Numbered from the stretch's first letter, positions 10,801-23,054 are shown. The stretch: DNA of 64,000 nucleotides from Rhynchonema sp. JSB1_4 (GCA_030248065.1 JASAMV010004575.1:1-64000), one strand, 5' to 3'. Notes: generated from the letters alone by a model not told the origin. Numbers and translations: made by a program.

Positions 10801-13800
10801 CTTAGTATGTGATCGGTCAGTGGTCTTGTTTGCCTTGATCACGTGGCTTTTGTAATTATCTGGAATGTTCTGAGACTTGAGTAGGGATCGGTGTCGGAAA
10901 AAGGTCGGTCTCGGTAGGCCGCTGTCGGTACCGACACTCCTAATGTCGGAGTCGGTGTCGGCGGCCAAAAGTGTTGGTTTTTCTCAGGTGTCGGTAGTGT
11001 CGGTATGCAACTTTTTGACCCCATGCTAGTATCAAAAAGACTAAACTTTGCTGAAATTTTCGTTCCCAAATAAGCAGGTTTGCAAATTTTTTGGATTCAA
11101 CTACAGATATTTGCAAGCGTTATCCGTACATTCGTATTAGAAAATGACAGCAAATTCGCAGTCGAGCAGATTTAGAACTTTTCGGAGCAACTGGTATGCG
11201 TGCGAACGCGATTTTGACAGTTATTCGTCACACTTTATGCTCATTGTCCAAGCCCTAATGATACCAGCAATCCGTGCACCAAACAAAACCACTGTCATGA
11301 ATGCGTTCGTTATTTTGAGTTGTCTAAAAAAATGGGCAAGGACATTTCCGAAATGCGCAATTTTTTGTTTGAAATTATTCCATGTTCTCTAATAACGCTC
11401 TAAATCTCAATAATGCGCTAAAAGTACAGATTTAGCACTAAAATTGCAAATTTTCGACGAAAGATAATCGATGCCGGTTTCGGGGAAATTGGAACTGTCG
11501 GTGTCGGTACTTTCCAAAAAGGCGTCGGTGCCGGCTTACATGACCGACGCCGATCCCTAGACTTGAGGCTACCACCAGTTTCAAAACCAACATTGGCATT
11601 AGTAAATCTCGGTGACATAAAAAAGTCCGGTCCGTGTGATATGGCTTACCGTCACATTTACTGCTTCTTTATAATTTCTTTAGCATTTGCCCGATTGCAG
11701 ACACCCGATCACTCTACTATCGCAACTGCACAACCCATTCCAATCGCGTCTCACAAACAGCACCACCGACCTGCCGCTTGATGTTCAGCACGCGTATGCA
11801 CGATTCCTGCCCAACGTGCATGGCTGCATCATCACTTTGTGTGTGTGCTCGATGATGTGTTATCATTTGGCAAAGTTTGCATGCAAGGTTGGTCAGAAGT
11901 AATTGCCATTATGTTGGTAGTTTGTGCCAGAAGCCGTTTTGGGGTTGGACCGCTTTTTAGTCTGGCTAGGCCTATGGTTGGTTTAAGCAATACACAAACT
12001 TAATGCTGAATATCAGTGATGTGGTTGGGGGGGGGGGGTACCCCCCCCCCCCCCCTGGCCTATGCTTAACTTCAGGCACCAAGTACCAGGGCCACAACCA
12101 CACGGCCAAAAACCAAGCCCCCCCCACGGGGGCGAGAAAAACTGACTGATTGACTGCAGGTAAAAATGGACCGATTCAGCTATGCTATCCCGGTGGTGTG
12201 CGTTATGCCATTCAGTCTGGTCATTTTCGTGACAATGTGTCAGGCCGAACAGATTGAACCGTGTTATTTTGCATCGATCATGCCCGAGGGTTAGTTGTAG
12301 CACAAAAGTGACGTTATGTGCAGTATATCCCATCGGTGTTCTTTGTGCAAAAAAAACACCAAAGTTTTGTCAGCTTCCTTGATGAGGTAAGCCTGGTTCG
12401 AGTCACCGTTTCGGACGCAAAACAGGAGGCTCAACAATTGTTGCACAGGCGTGTTCCTGAAGTGCGAGTACGGCAATGACCTGATGGACGGCCTGTTCCG
12501 CGACCGATTCGGCTGGCTGGCACTGGTCTGGTTCGCGTCATACATCTGGCTCGTTTCACATGTGTTCACGCAGAAACCATCGCGTTTGAGTCGCACTGAC
12601 ACGTTAGTTGGGCGGGGGAAATGGGATTGAGGCCACCGACCACGGATATAGTTCACGGATATACAATACTTTGTGTTTCGTGTGCTCGAAATAAAGAGAG
12701 AGAGGAGAGACTTTGGCGTTTCGATCTTTACAACAGAGAATCATTGCGTGTCTTGATTGTCATTTGGCGTCGTTTTTGTCTTTGAATAACGGCCTGTCCT
12801 TTTTGTTTTTTCTTCTGATCCGCCGCTAGCAATAAACCGAGGCCACTCCACTGCGTGTGTGTTGTGTTTGCAGATTGTTCGTCCAACCGATGTATGACGG
12901 TCTGTTCGTTGACCAATCATTGGCCTTCAATCGGCGGCGACAACATTTGAAACGAATTGCGACCAAGGTGAGGTTGGTCTTGGTGAACGATTGCCTGCTA
13001 GCCGACCACAAGGTGATCGTGTTCATGGTTAGGCCGTGTGCGTGCTAAATAACTGACGCTTCATAATCTGGATTCATACACAGGCGCTGCACGGCGGTGC
13101 AATCTTTGACGATTTTGGTGACGAGACTGATAGCGAGGGCACGGACCTGTCTGCCATCTACAGCGTGACGTCGTTGTCGATGGCGAACTCGAGTGCAGAT
13201 TCGATCACAAAGATCTACATTTGTGCGACAATGTGGCACGAAACCAACTGGGAGATGAAACAAATGCTGAAATCGATTTTGAGGTTGTACTTGAGTGGTG
13301 GTTCGGTTGCTAGAATTGTGAAACATTGAAAAGCATGACTTAGTTATATCAAATCACCGATTCCAGAATGGACGAAGACCAGAGCGCACGCAAGAACGCG
13401 CAGAAATACTTGAAGGTTGTCGACCCGGACTATTATGAATTAGAAGGTCAGGTTTTGTGCTGAATCGTTTTTCTAGTTTAGTCGAGCTGAATGCGACCAA
13501 AACAAAGATTTTTTGACTGACATGTCGTCATCATGATTGGAATGTCACCCATGCTGGTTGTTGCATTTCAGCACACATATTCTTTGACGACGCCTGGATG
13601 GATGATCCAAAACTGGATGGTGCACGTGTGCCCAACGAATTCGTGCAAACATTCATGTCGATGGTGTCGGTGGCTGCCAGGTTGGTCTTCTTTTTTGATT
13701 GGCCCGGTGCCTGGCATCCGATCAAGCGACTCACAGGAACATCAGTGAGAATACTGTTTCACAAACAACCAGTGCGATTGCAGCGAAGTGCACCGAGTGA

Positions 13801-16800
13801 ATTTGGACCTGCGTGCCCCGATCAAAATGGACGTACCGTATGGTGGACGGTTGGTGTGGACGTTGCCCGGGGACACCAGGCTGTTCGTGCATTTGAAGGA
13901 CAAGCAACGCGTCAGGAACAAGAAACGGTGGTCGCAGGTAAGGTTGGCTTTTTTGCACGTCCAGCCCTCCGGCTCACACAGCTTGGGTCTCATCATTTTC
14001 TCACAAAATGGGCCTGGGGCATCAAATCAAGGCTTCAAAACCCGAATTGGCCCAACTGCATTGTGTGCATGTATGTAACGTAATGTTTGACACACGCACG
14101 CAGGTGATGTACATGTACTATCTGCTGGGTCATCGAGTGATGGAATTAATCGGTGATGTTGGACGCAAACAGCTGTTGGCCGACAACACATTCATATTGG
14201 CCATTGATGGCGACAGGTGTGCTGTGCCCTGATTGCAATATATATGGACGAACATGACTTTCTGTGCTGTTGTAGCAAGTTCACGCCGTCGGCCGTGCAG
14301 AAACTGGTGGATTTGATGAAAAAACAGGGACGACTCGGCTCGGCATGTGGTCGCATACACCCGATTGGGGCCGGTTAGGCATTCATTGATGGATTAAAAT
14401 CAGCAAGTGCATCGAACGTAACCGTTTATTGAATATCTGATTCGTTTTTCTACATCAGGCATAATGGTATGGTACCAGAAGTTCGAGTACGCGATTGCGC
14501 ACTGGTTCCAGAAAGCGGCCGAGCACGTGTTTGGCTGTGTACTGTGTGCACCCGGCTGTTTCTCATTGTTTCGGTACGTGGCTGATTTTGGGCGTTTGAG
14601 TTTGTAGTTTTCTCCACATCTCATTTGTGTGTGTTTGTATTTGCAGTGGGTCGGCACTGATGGATGACAACATAATGCACAAATACACGAAAGAGGCCAC
14701 CGAACCGCGACATTACGTACAATATGATCAAGGTTGGGGTTTGGGTACAATTAGGTGAAATTTCAATCCATATCTCGCGGCGTCAAAACTGTTTAGTCAA
14801 GCAACGTTCGTGTTGAATGCAGGTGAAGATCGTTGGCTGTCGACATTGCTGCTCAAGCAGGGCTATCGTATCGAGTATGCCGCTGCCGCCGACGCAGAAA
14901 CGTATGCGCCCGAAGGTTGGTGCTATTTTTTATTCAATTGTTATTTTTTAATAGCCTGCCATTGTTTCTGCCCCAACTGTGCTAATGTATCAGGCTTCGA
15001 AGAGTTCTTCAATCAACGACGTCGGTGGACGCCGAGTTCGATCGCAAACACGGTGGATTTGTTGGCCGATTACAAGGTTGACTGCCACTTGGCTCAATTG
15101 TGGTTTACCAAACTTGATGATCAGTTCCGTTGGTATTTAGGCACAATACAAAACATTTTGCGACAAAACCTTGAACCTGTCCTATTGAATCAAAAGTTTG
15201 ACTCAACTTGATTATCAATTTTTAAGAATTTATAAGATCGCAATCAAAACTCAACACGGCTTTTTTGCACTGCAGCGCGTGGTGAAGAACAACGACAGCG
15301 TCTCGCGGCTGTACATTCTCTACCAAATGATCGTCATTCTCTTTTCTGTCATCGGCCCTTCCATTATTTTCACCATGATGATCTTTGCACAGGTTCGTGG
15401 CTTTTGCAATAGTCGGATCCTGGTGGTCGGATCGGATCTGTCTTGGGCGCATTGCTTTTTTGGTAGCATTCTAGATATTCCGAGACTTACTGGATTATGT
15501 ATTTTTCGCTTTTCTATTGTTTACTAAAAATCGCACAACAGAAGTTTATGCGGTGTAAATTAAAGAATGAATGTTGTTTACAAGAGAATTACGCTGTCAT
15601 TCTCTTCCTCCTCCCTTCCACCAGGGGATGTGAACAGAAAGTTGTGTTTACAGAGAAAAATGGTGGAAGATCGCACCAAATCACAATATCATTTGTCAGC
15701 TATACGTACTAACACAATCGATACCCGAGCCTAAAAATCAGCTCTCTTCTTTTTCTTTACACCCCTTCCTCGCGCGGCCATTTCTTTCTTCACGCCGTCG
15801 CACATCAACACCAGGTCACCAATCGGCCATGTCCTCGATTCCACCGCATCATCATTCGTCGTCGTGGCACAATCGACCGACGATTTCTTGCGAACGTGGC
15901 ACTTCTTCGTGCCTTGTTTCTTCGGCCGACGGCGTCTCTTCTTTCGTCCCTTGATCACCTTCTTTTTTTCCTCTTTCTTCACTTTCTTTTTCAAGGAAGA
16001 GAATGACAGCATGATTCTCTTGTAAACAATATTCATTCTTTAATTTACACCGCATAAACTTCTGTTGTGCGATTTGGTGGTTCCTGCGAGGTACGATCCT
16101 CGTGTTTCGCGCAGACCGAGCGCGTGGTAGCGCCAAGAGCTACCGTAACCCTGCTGTTTTTTTTGGCTCAAATATTTTGAAGTTCAAAAATAATAAAATG
16201 TCTACGCGGCAAGAAAATGAATCGAAGGTTTCCGAAGTGAAATTGATTCGATATACGCCGAAATATGTGCTAAAATTAGTGGAAACTGTGAAGGCGTATG
16301 GCGGAAATCCCGCGGATGTGAAAAGCCTCCGGGATATTTTGATTCATCTGTGCGTGACCGCCGGACTCTGGCCTCAAGTCGATCTGATATCGTTCAAAGT
16401 GCCAGTCATATACCATAAGCCGTACTCATGGTATTTTCTGTATTGGGCGATCGCAAAGATGTTGCCCAATGAATTGCAGTGCCCGGACTACCTTCATGAG
16501 CGCATCAAGTCGTATTTTCATGAAGCGAATTTCCCCTCTGTACCCGAACAGCCCACGAGCCCGATTGTCGAATGCCGCAACAGCGAAGAATCGATGAAAA
16601 GCGCCGTGGAGATGAAGAATAAACAGAAGATAAAGAAACGAAGAAAGAAAAAGAAAGTGAAGAACGAGGAAAAAAAGAAGGTGATCAAGGGACGAAAGAA
16701 GAGACGCCGTCGGCCGAAGAAACAAGGCACGAAGAAGTGCCACGTTCGCAAGAAATCGTCGGTCGATTGTGCCACGACGACGAATGATGATGCGGTGGAA

Positions 16801-19800
16801 TCGAGGACATGGCCGATTGGTGACCTGGTGTTGATGTGCGACGGCGTGAAGAAAGAAATGGCCGCGCGAGGAAGGGGTGTAAAGAAAAAGAAGAGAGCTG
16901 ATTTTTAGGCTCGGGTATCGATTGTGTTAGTACGTATAGCTGACAAATGATATTGTGATTTGGTGCGATCTTCCACCATTTTTCTCTGTAAACACAACTT
17001 TCTGTTCACATCCCCTGGTGGAAGGGAGGAGGAAGAGAATGACAGCGTAATTCTCTTGTAAACAACATTCATTCTCTAATTTTCACCGCATAAACTTCTG
17101 TTGTGCGATTTCTAATATTGTGTTTGTTCCGTCGTTCTGCTGCCGTTATGGAGCGACTGATCCATTAGTTAGGCAGCCAGTGGTTCTGTCTGATTATAAC
17201 GGCGCGCTACTTTTGCAACACCCAGTATGTGGTGCACTAATGCAGGTTGCTGCTTTCCACGTGGACGCCTGGCCAGTGCTGTGGGCGAATCTGTGTCCTG
17301 TGGTGTTGTTCATGTGCACCTGTTTCATCGCCAGCAGCAAGGTGCGTGCATCGTAAACGCCCCATACTTGGTGGCAACCACAATTAAACCAATCGACATT
17401 TCCAAACCATCGCTTATTTGACTGCAGGCTCAACTAACGTTGGCCAAAATTCTATCGATCATCTATGCGTTCGTGATGATGGCTGTACTCGTTGGCACTG
17501 GCATACAGATCGCTGCTGAAGGTGCGCACTTGTTTCATTCTCATTCATTCATTCATGGTGCACTCATGTTCGTTTAGGTTTGTGTTCATGCTTGGTGTTC
17601 ATGTGCAGGTCTCGGTTCACCGACGTCCGTGTTCGTTGTCGCTTTGGCTGGCATATTTTCGGCCGCTGCCTTTCTTCATCCACGTGAATTCAGCAACGTT
17701 TTCTATGGTAGGTGCAAGCAGGGATGGACTCGGTTCCTTCGTTGTTTTTTGAAAAAACCGTTCTCTTCCGTCTTTATCTATGCCGTTCATATGTGCCGGT
17801 GTCAAACACGGTGATAGATCTCGATCCTCTCAAGTCTTGCATCGGTCACTTGGCTTGACGATGTTTCAAAAAGATACGGTTACATGTTTATTAGTGGTCT
17901 GGAAACAACAACGTGGTCAAAATCAGTGACGTGCACCAATTCGAAATACTCGATACCGGCCATATGTTTGGCGCACCCGTCATGTGATTTCATCCACCAA
18001 ATTCTTGTTTAACTTTGCTAGGTGCTGTGTTCTTCTTGATGATTCCTTGCACGTACGTGATCATGGCCTTGTATTCGATGATCAATCTGAATGTGATCAA
18101 TTGGGGCACACGCGAGGCCGCACAACGCGCCACCGGCAAAAACAGTGCGTCATTCACCATCTTATGTGTTTTATCATTTGAATTTCTTGTCTCAATGACA
18201 ATATTTAGGTGTCTTTATTTTTTTATTTAAGTTAACATTCGTAGGGAATGTCTTGATTTCAGTCACGGATACAGTGCTACAACAGTGGCTGAATAAAATC
18301 CCATTTCTGCGGCGCAGCAGACGAGACGAAGACAAGAGAAATATTGAGAATGGATTCGGGATAGTGGGCATGCCGACGGCCAGGGTGGGATGCGGGTGTG
18401 ATCGGCTGTGCCAATGTACGTTGGTTGCGTTATTGCATCGGCACCCCCTCTGAAGTATTTCTGCCGTTGTACGTCGTGATGAATGGAATATTGATTGATT
18501 TATGCATTCATCGATTGATTCTCAGGTTTGTGCTGCCCGGACGATCTTGACGGTCGACAGGACGAACGAATGATGTGGATGGGCGATCGATTGGCTCGCA
18601 TTGATCAACAGTTGGATAAACTGAATGATCGATGGCAACAACGTTATGGTGGGTGATGGTTTAATTTGATGGCTTGATCGATTGATGTGAATGTTTCACT
18701 GATGTTCGCTCAGATCTGCGACTGAAACACACCAACGGCGGTATTCTCTCAAACGGTGACCAAATGCCGAATGTTACTGAAACGCACGGTTGGTGAGAGG
18801 ATTTGATTGTGTTTGATGCTCACGTGTACACACACACCTGTTCGGATTTGCAGACATCGATGAGCTGCGCATCGAAGGTATTCCGCCATCGATTCAGGTT
18901 GGGTACATTTTTGGGCTATTTTTTAATGTTGGTAGAACTTTGTGCCCGCGTGCAGGTGACAGCAGCATCACCGCCCAGTGCGCAACGACCGAACACCCAA
19001 ATGGACACGCCTAGACTCGACTTGGATCGGTTAGACTGACTGCATGCTGCATACGACCACTTGCCTTGACTCTTGTTGGGTGAACAAAGTCTGCTAGAGT
19101 TCTCAAACGCTCCCAACTACTTCAATGATCCTGGCCACAATACAACCTGGACCAATGACTTTTTTTGTTTAACAGTGGTGTAACACATTTTTTGAAGTTG
19201 TTAGTTGTGCATTTGAACTCTACAGCTACCGCACGGTGCGGACGCGAGCATCAACATCGACGCCAGCCCTGTTGACCACCACATTGCTGTCGGCACGATC
19301 GAATGACGGCTCATCGTTGGACTATGACGATGCCGCTAGTGAACTGTCGTCGTTGCACGATGAGACCGAGAGGGAACGATGTTGGTGTTTCATTATTGCT
19401 TGTGCTTCGTTGTTGTGTCAATCTAAAGACAAACTACGCCAACACGAGCCCGATTTCGGAGGTGGTGAACTTGCAAAACACAAAGAAAGAGAAAATCATC
19501 ATGCTCCACGTTGTATGCCACAACGTGTAACGTTTCCCAAAGCAGCAGCCACGTCATGAATGTTTCACCATTTTGCCAGCTCCGAAATCGGGCTCGTGTT
19601 GGCGTAGTTTTACTTTGCACTCGCAACAAAGAACCTTCTTTTTCTTTGAAATTATCCATACAGCGAACGGATGTTCAAGTTGCAGTCGATTCACATTTTA
19701 GGGTAGAGTTCTGTTGCACGAGCACTTGTGATATCGATTGAGAACGGTGTGCCCGGCGGGTGTTCTGAGCGGTTGAGTGGATATCACGGTTGCCTAGAAT

Positions 19801-22800
19801 CTCAGCACCATGTTTGCAGCTGGTTCGCACCGTGGTGGCAAGAGTGCGTACGTGTCGTCGCCGCGTAGTTCGGCCTGGATGCATCTGCCGTATTTGGGCA
19901 ATGGACCGTGCGATGTAATGGATGAAATTGAATACTCGTTCTGGACCGACTTCATCGGCCTGTATTTGAAGGTTGGTTGCATGATCAGACAACATCGACA
20001 AGGTACACTAATCACTAACACGTTCCGCGGACTGGTTTGCGCGTATTCATGTAACACACTGCTTGTTCTTCGTGGCCTCGTCAGGGACGGAGACTACGTT
20101 TATACATTACAACAGACGCAGTTTGAATATTCCAGCCTGCACCATTTTGACGCATTTATCAACCGAGCTTTCTGGACTGAACCATCATTCTTCTGACACC
20201 TTCAATTTTGCAGCCAATCAAACGATCAGTTGAGGAGGAGACGACGGCCGCCGTGCTTCTGCGTGATCTGCGTAACAAGATCGCTTTCTGTCTGTTGCTG
20301 GTCAACGCACTGCTTGTGCTCATCATATATCTGCTGCAGATCAACAAAACGTTGCTGTCGTTCGAATTCCAGCCCCACGGTGGGTCAGCCTTTCGATTTT
20401 ACTTATTCGTTTTCCTCCCTTTTTGTCGGTTTGCTAGCGTGGTGGTGTCGCGGAGTCAACTCAATAGAAATGGTGACCACTCTAATCCATTCTGATGTTG
20501 CTGTTTGATACTGCAGTATGTTTTAGCTTGTTCATGGCTGAACAGGACACGGCGTACACAGACTACACTATAATAACCGCGTGTAACGATTCAAACGAAC
20601 CAAATTTGCAGACAACTACACCTGGCAAAAGTACGATCCGCGCAGTGAGACGTATGCGACGGTGACTGAACCACTTCAGATTGAGCCCATTGGCTTCACT
20701 GTCATTCTATTCCTGTCGCTCATTCTATTGGTGCAAACGGTCCGCTTTTTCGCTCATTCACTGTTTGTGTCATGTTTCGCAACAAGTTGATATCGTATTA
20801 CAGGCTGGTATGTTCATGCACCGTCTGGCCACGTTATCGCACGTGTTGGCCAGCACCGTGTTGACGTGCTTCAAACGACGCACGCCCAGGGACTATGATG
20901 GCAATGAATTGCTGGATGAAAATGCCGTGCAGATCGGTCGGTGTTCTCGCATTTTGTTTTTACACGCTATTTATTTGATTATTTTGTGCCTCTGCAGCGC
21001 GCAACATGCAGAAACTGCGACAGGATGACGACACCAACTACAGTATGACCGAGGGCGGACACGTCGGATTGCCGAATGAGAATTTCAAGCGTCGAGGTAC
21101 GTTCACTTGTTTATTACCGTCTCGGGCGCGTTTTTGTGGGATTTAGTGGATCGTAATGACGATTGTCTGGTTGTTGCAGGCGCCCGTCGTCGTGTGGTAT
21201 TCAACCTGGAGCGTGCCCGCGCCCGACCGAAACGTACCCGTGGTCTGCACGCTGCATTCCAGAAACGATTCTTCACATTCCAACCGGACAGTGTGAAACA
21301 TCAGAAAAGTGTGCGCGGTTAGTTCGTGTAGTGGGCTGTTTTGTTTGTCGTGTTGCACACGCATGCCTTAATTGATCAAACATGCAACGCGCTGAAACAA
21401 GTCATTTATTTGTCACGATTGCATGCATTTCTGCAGGTGTATTCATGCATTCATCGACCAGCGCCCAGCCATTCTTCCAATCCGAACTGGCGTCGCGTGT
21501 GACGGCGTTGGCGATCAGCAATCGACGGGAGACCACCGTCGACACGCCTGTCGTGCGCAGGGGACCCATCTATGTGACCAGGGCTGACACAAAGTGCGTG
21601 CTCAATATTGCTGTTTTCCGTGTTGTGCGCGATATGAAACTTGGTGATTGGTCTGGGCCTGTGCGGCCTTGCCTGGTTGTCGCGTGACTTTTACGACATC
21701 AAGAATATTTCAAGATTTGGCAACGCCACTAAATGTCCTTCAGCGTAAAAGTCTTACGGTAATCTTTTATCAGCGGTGACTTGCTTGCCCTGCATGTTTA
21801 CAAGAAAGGAAGCGCATGATCTTTAGTACTTTCGTATCTAACAACCTTTTCAGTCCCAAGAAAATGGCGATAAAGAAGAAGTACCGAAAAGGCGGCGGCA
21901 ATGGTGCTCGTAAAGTTGACGCGGCGACGGGCGATAGTGAAAGGAAACGGTTGGATTTCTCGATGCCCAGTGCTGCCAATGTAAAGGTGTGTATAGTCCA
22001 GCCACGAACTCATGAGACGACTTTTTTTTGAAATTGGCTTGTGCGGATCCAACAATGTTCCGGTTCCACGTATTTCGGAAATGAAAGAAAGAGAAACGCA
22101 CGTATTTTTTAAAAACACGCTCTCCACTCGGTGCGTAAATTCCCTTTTGACTCCCAAAACATTTGTGTGCTGAACATCGCTGCTGTTCGCGTAAGCACGC
22201 AACAAATTGAGGTCAGCCAGCTGGAACTTGTCATCATCTCCCTCAGCCAATCTCTTTCTTTTGTTTGCGAAAACACGTGTATCTGGAGCATTTTTGAATG
22301 CGGCCAAGCAAGCTTTAAAAAAAGTCGTCTCATGAGCTGGTGGCTGGACTTTATGTTTGCTGACCTTTTTGTATTGTATCACTTACGCTCATTAATAACA
22401 CGGCCAATCAGGATCTATCGTTTGCGCCCAGTGCGACGACGGTTGGCGACAGCATGGTGACTGCGTACGAGGAGCCGCATCGATGTGAGTAGTCAGTCTG
22501 CATGGTTGTGTATCATTAGGGTCCAGCGCTCACTTGGGTCCACTTTTTCGCTGGGCCTAGGCGTAGGCTTTCACTTCGGGTTAGGCTTGGGCTTAGGCCT
22601 ACACTGCGTATTTTAATAGGGGAGTTTGCAGCCTTAGCCTAAGCCTAAGCTCGAAACAAAGCTAATGAGCGCTGGACCCTAGTGAGCACTGGACCCTAAT
22701 GATACACAACCGTCTGCATTTGGCATGGTAGCATGCTCTATTCTACATTCCAACCCACGACATGTTATAATCTTCTGCAAAATAGGTCTGACATTTCTTG

Positions 22801-23054
22801 TCCGAACATGTTTTTCCAAATCCTACATGTATTCTGTTGCAGCGTTATTAGTTGATTGTGGCACGTCCATGTCTCCGCCCGGTCAACATCAACCGACCAC
22901 AATATCGACACGTGTTGCTGGCCTGCCACTGGATTCGCCTGAACTGGCAAGCTCGTGGCAGTCGGCACCAACGATCACCACTTTCAAACCGAACAACACG
23001 TCCAACAATGAACCACCGAACTCGATTGCACATTCGGCCACAACGTTGTTGTGA
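4899..23054 (+). CDS. chs: Chitin synthase, 48 exons, 1,910 aa
   Basis: Family GT2 membrane enzyme that polymerises UDP-GlcNAc into chitin at the plasma membrane. Exons: 4899-4975, 5047-5168, 5238-5339, 5411-5536, 7481-7608, 8110-8165, 8885-8981, 9237-9360, 9618-9796, 9873-9947, 10023-10154, 10386-10544, 10607-10704, 11701-11887, 12160-12289, 12449-12602, 12874-12967, 13084-13283, 13367-13446, 13572-13680, 13784-13937, 14104-14216, 14276-14373, 14459-14573, 14647-14732, 14823-14915, 14994-15076, 15276-15392, 17246-17341, 17428-17521, 17609-17707, 18022-18144, 18245-18415, 18526-18648, 18714-18788, 18854-18897, 18956-19029, 19226-19380, 19820-19971, 20214-20379, 20612-20739, 20804-20936, 20998-21096, 21180-21317, 21437-21593, 21854-21986, 22412-22484, 22843-23054. 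The sum is divisible by three and every junction keeps phase. The N-terminal ~235 residues are low-complexity and cytosolic; membrane segments follow. The catalytic core has CATMWHE (727-733), PYGGRL, DGD (896-898), EDRW (1000-1003) and QRRRW (1037-1041). NWGTRE is at 1219-1224, followed by a coiled coil and a C-terminal membrane cluster. Insect enzymes are ~1,600 aa; the excess lies in Ser/Thr-rich termini. The first six exons are the least certain. Confidence 0.93.
5950..7025. repeat. Diverged long inverted repeat in chitin synthase intron 4
   Basis: About 90 bp at 5950-6055 (CTCACCGACGATTCTTTC, then TCTGGTTTGTGACAAATTTG) reappears in reverse complement at about 6925-7022. The arms are imperfect. 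The ~850-bp interior carries the tRNA-like sequence at 6428-6511. Probably an old fold-back element. Confidence 0.55.
6428..6511 (-). tRNA. tRNA-like sequence (possible tRNA pseudogene or SINE head)
   Basis: On the minus strand there is a good A box (TAGCGCAATCGG), a B box (GGTTCAAACCC) inside a 5-bp stem (ACAGG/CCTGT), a near-complete acceptor pairing GGATCGC/GCGAGTC (one mismatch, one G-U) and an immediate T6 Pol III terminator. The anticodon arm does not fold cleanly and no U33-anticodon can be assigned. The 84-nt length would suit a long-variable-arm tRNA. It lies in a chitin synthase intron on the opposite strand. Confidence 0.4.
7749..8072. mobile_element. hAT-like MITE in chitin synthase intron 5
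   Basis: The ends are CAGTGATGTGGCT and AGCCACGTTACTG. TGTTCAAT (7741-7748) and TGTTCAAC (8073-8080) match at 7 of 8 TSD positions. Internal GGTGTACACC and ATAGTGTACCGG resemble the subterminal motifs of related families. Confidence 0.7.
10882..11559. mobile_element. hAT-like element, TAGGGATCGG ends, perfect 8-bp TSD
   Basis: Lies in the chitin synthase intron 10705-11700. It starts TAGGGATCGGTGTCGG and ends CCGACGCCGATCCCTA. The 8-bp TSD GACTTGAG is perfect (10874-10881 and 11560-11567). Clusters of GTCGGTGTCGG repeats sit inside both ends. The ~680-bp body has no transposase frame. Confidence 0.88.
12014..12130. repeat. Fragment of a hAT-like MITE with poly-G/C tracts
   Basis: CAGTGATGTGGTTGGGG is the typical left end of this element group and is followed by G- and C-runs. 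I see no matching CACTG end before exon 15 at 12160, so the copy looks truncated. Confidence 0.4.
15733..15994 (-). pseudogene. Inverted partial copy of the element's basic-protein gene
   Basis: The minus-strand frame reproduces the last ~80 residues of the 16198-16908 protein (KKVIKG, the Lys/Arg tract, KSSVDC, VESRTWPIGDL, the KKKRADF end) almost unchanged. It is joined upstream to element-end sequence instead of the rest of the gene. The near-identity points to a recent duplication or gene conversion. Confidence 0.75.
16198..16908 (+). CDS. Transposon-borne basic nuclear-type protein of unknown family (236 aa)
   Basis: Intronless frame in the fold-back element. I chose the start MSTRQENESK because the ATG follows an A-rich leader (AATAATAAA); an upstream in-frame ATG at 16102 would add 32 residues of less typical composition. 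The N-terminal ~110 residues form a possibly globular domain (LIRYTPKYVLKLVE, then AYGGNPADVKSLRDIL, then WYFLYWAIAKML). A strongly basic Lys/Arg tract (~130-180) looks like a nuclear localisation or nucleic-acid-binding tail, and a conserved WPIGDLVLMCDGVKKEMA segment closes the protein. I see no DDE/D triad, zinc finger or helicase motif. It may be an accessory or DNA-binding protein of the element, or a truncated transposase. Confidence 0.6.
   Translation: MSTRQENESKVSEVKLIRYTPKYVLKLVETVKAYGGNPADVKSLRDILIHLCVTAGLWPQVDLISFKVPVIYHKPYSWYFLYWAIAKMLPNELQCPDYLHERIKSYFHEANFPSVPEQPTSPIVECRNSEESMKSAVEMKNKQKIKKRRKKKKVKNEEKKKVIKGRKKRRRRPKKQGTKKCHVRKKSSVDCATTTNDDAVESRTWPIGDLVLMCDGVKKEMAARGRGVKKKKRADF
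21993..22352. repeat. MITE in chitin synthase intron 46
   Basis: The ends AGTCCAGCCAC...CTCATGAGACGACTTTTTT and AAAAAAGTCGTCTCATGAG...GGCTGGACT are inverted copies of ~33 bp. They enclose about 290 bp between exons 46 and 47. No convincing TSD was seen. Confidence 0.65.
22504..22711. repeat. MITE with TTAGGC-like core in chitin synthase intron 47
   Basis: The ends GGTTGTGTATCATTAGGGTCC and the reverse complement are near-perfect, and a second GGACCCTA copy lies inside each end. The core (about 22560-22650) is rich in TTAGGC/GCCTAA-type hexamers on both strands. Confidence 0.65.

Larger units (their letters stand above)
15528..17111. mobile_element. Fold-back transposon with long inverted ends and an inverted gene fragment
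   Basis: Inserted in the chitin synthase intron 15393-17245. The two ends are nearly perfect inverted copies of about 220 bp starting AAATCGCACAACAG. CTAA flanks both sides (15524-15527 and 17112-17115). A third end copy (about 16019-16074) closes an internal 547-bp unit at 15528-16074, which holds an inverted copy of the 3' part of the element's gene. The full gene (16198-16908) follows. The structure looks like a deleted copy joined head-to-head to a fuller copy. The superfamily is not recognised. Confidence 0.8.

Noticed and set aside
15731..16036. Separate minus-strand gene in the fold-back element
   Set aside because: It is the inverted 3' fragment of the 16198-16908 gene joined to element-end sequence, so it is annotated as a pseudogene copy.
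16075..16135. tRNA T-arm-like hairpin (CGAGGTACGATCCTCG)
   Set aside because: The loop is six bases and there is no matching A box or acceptor stem.
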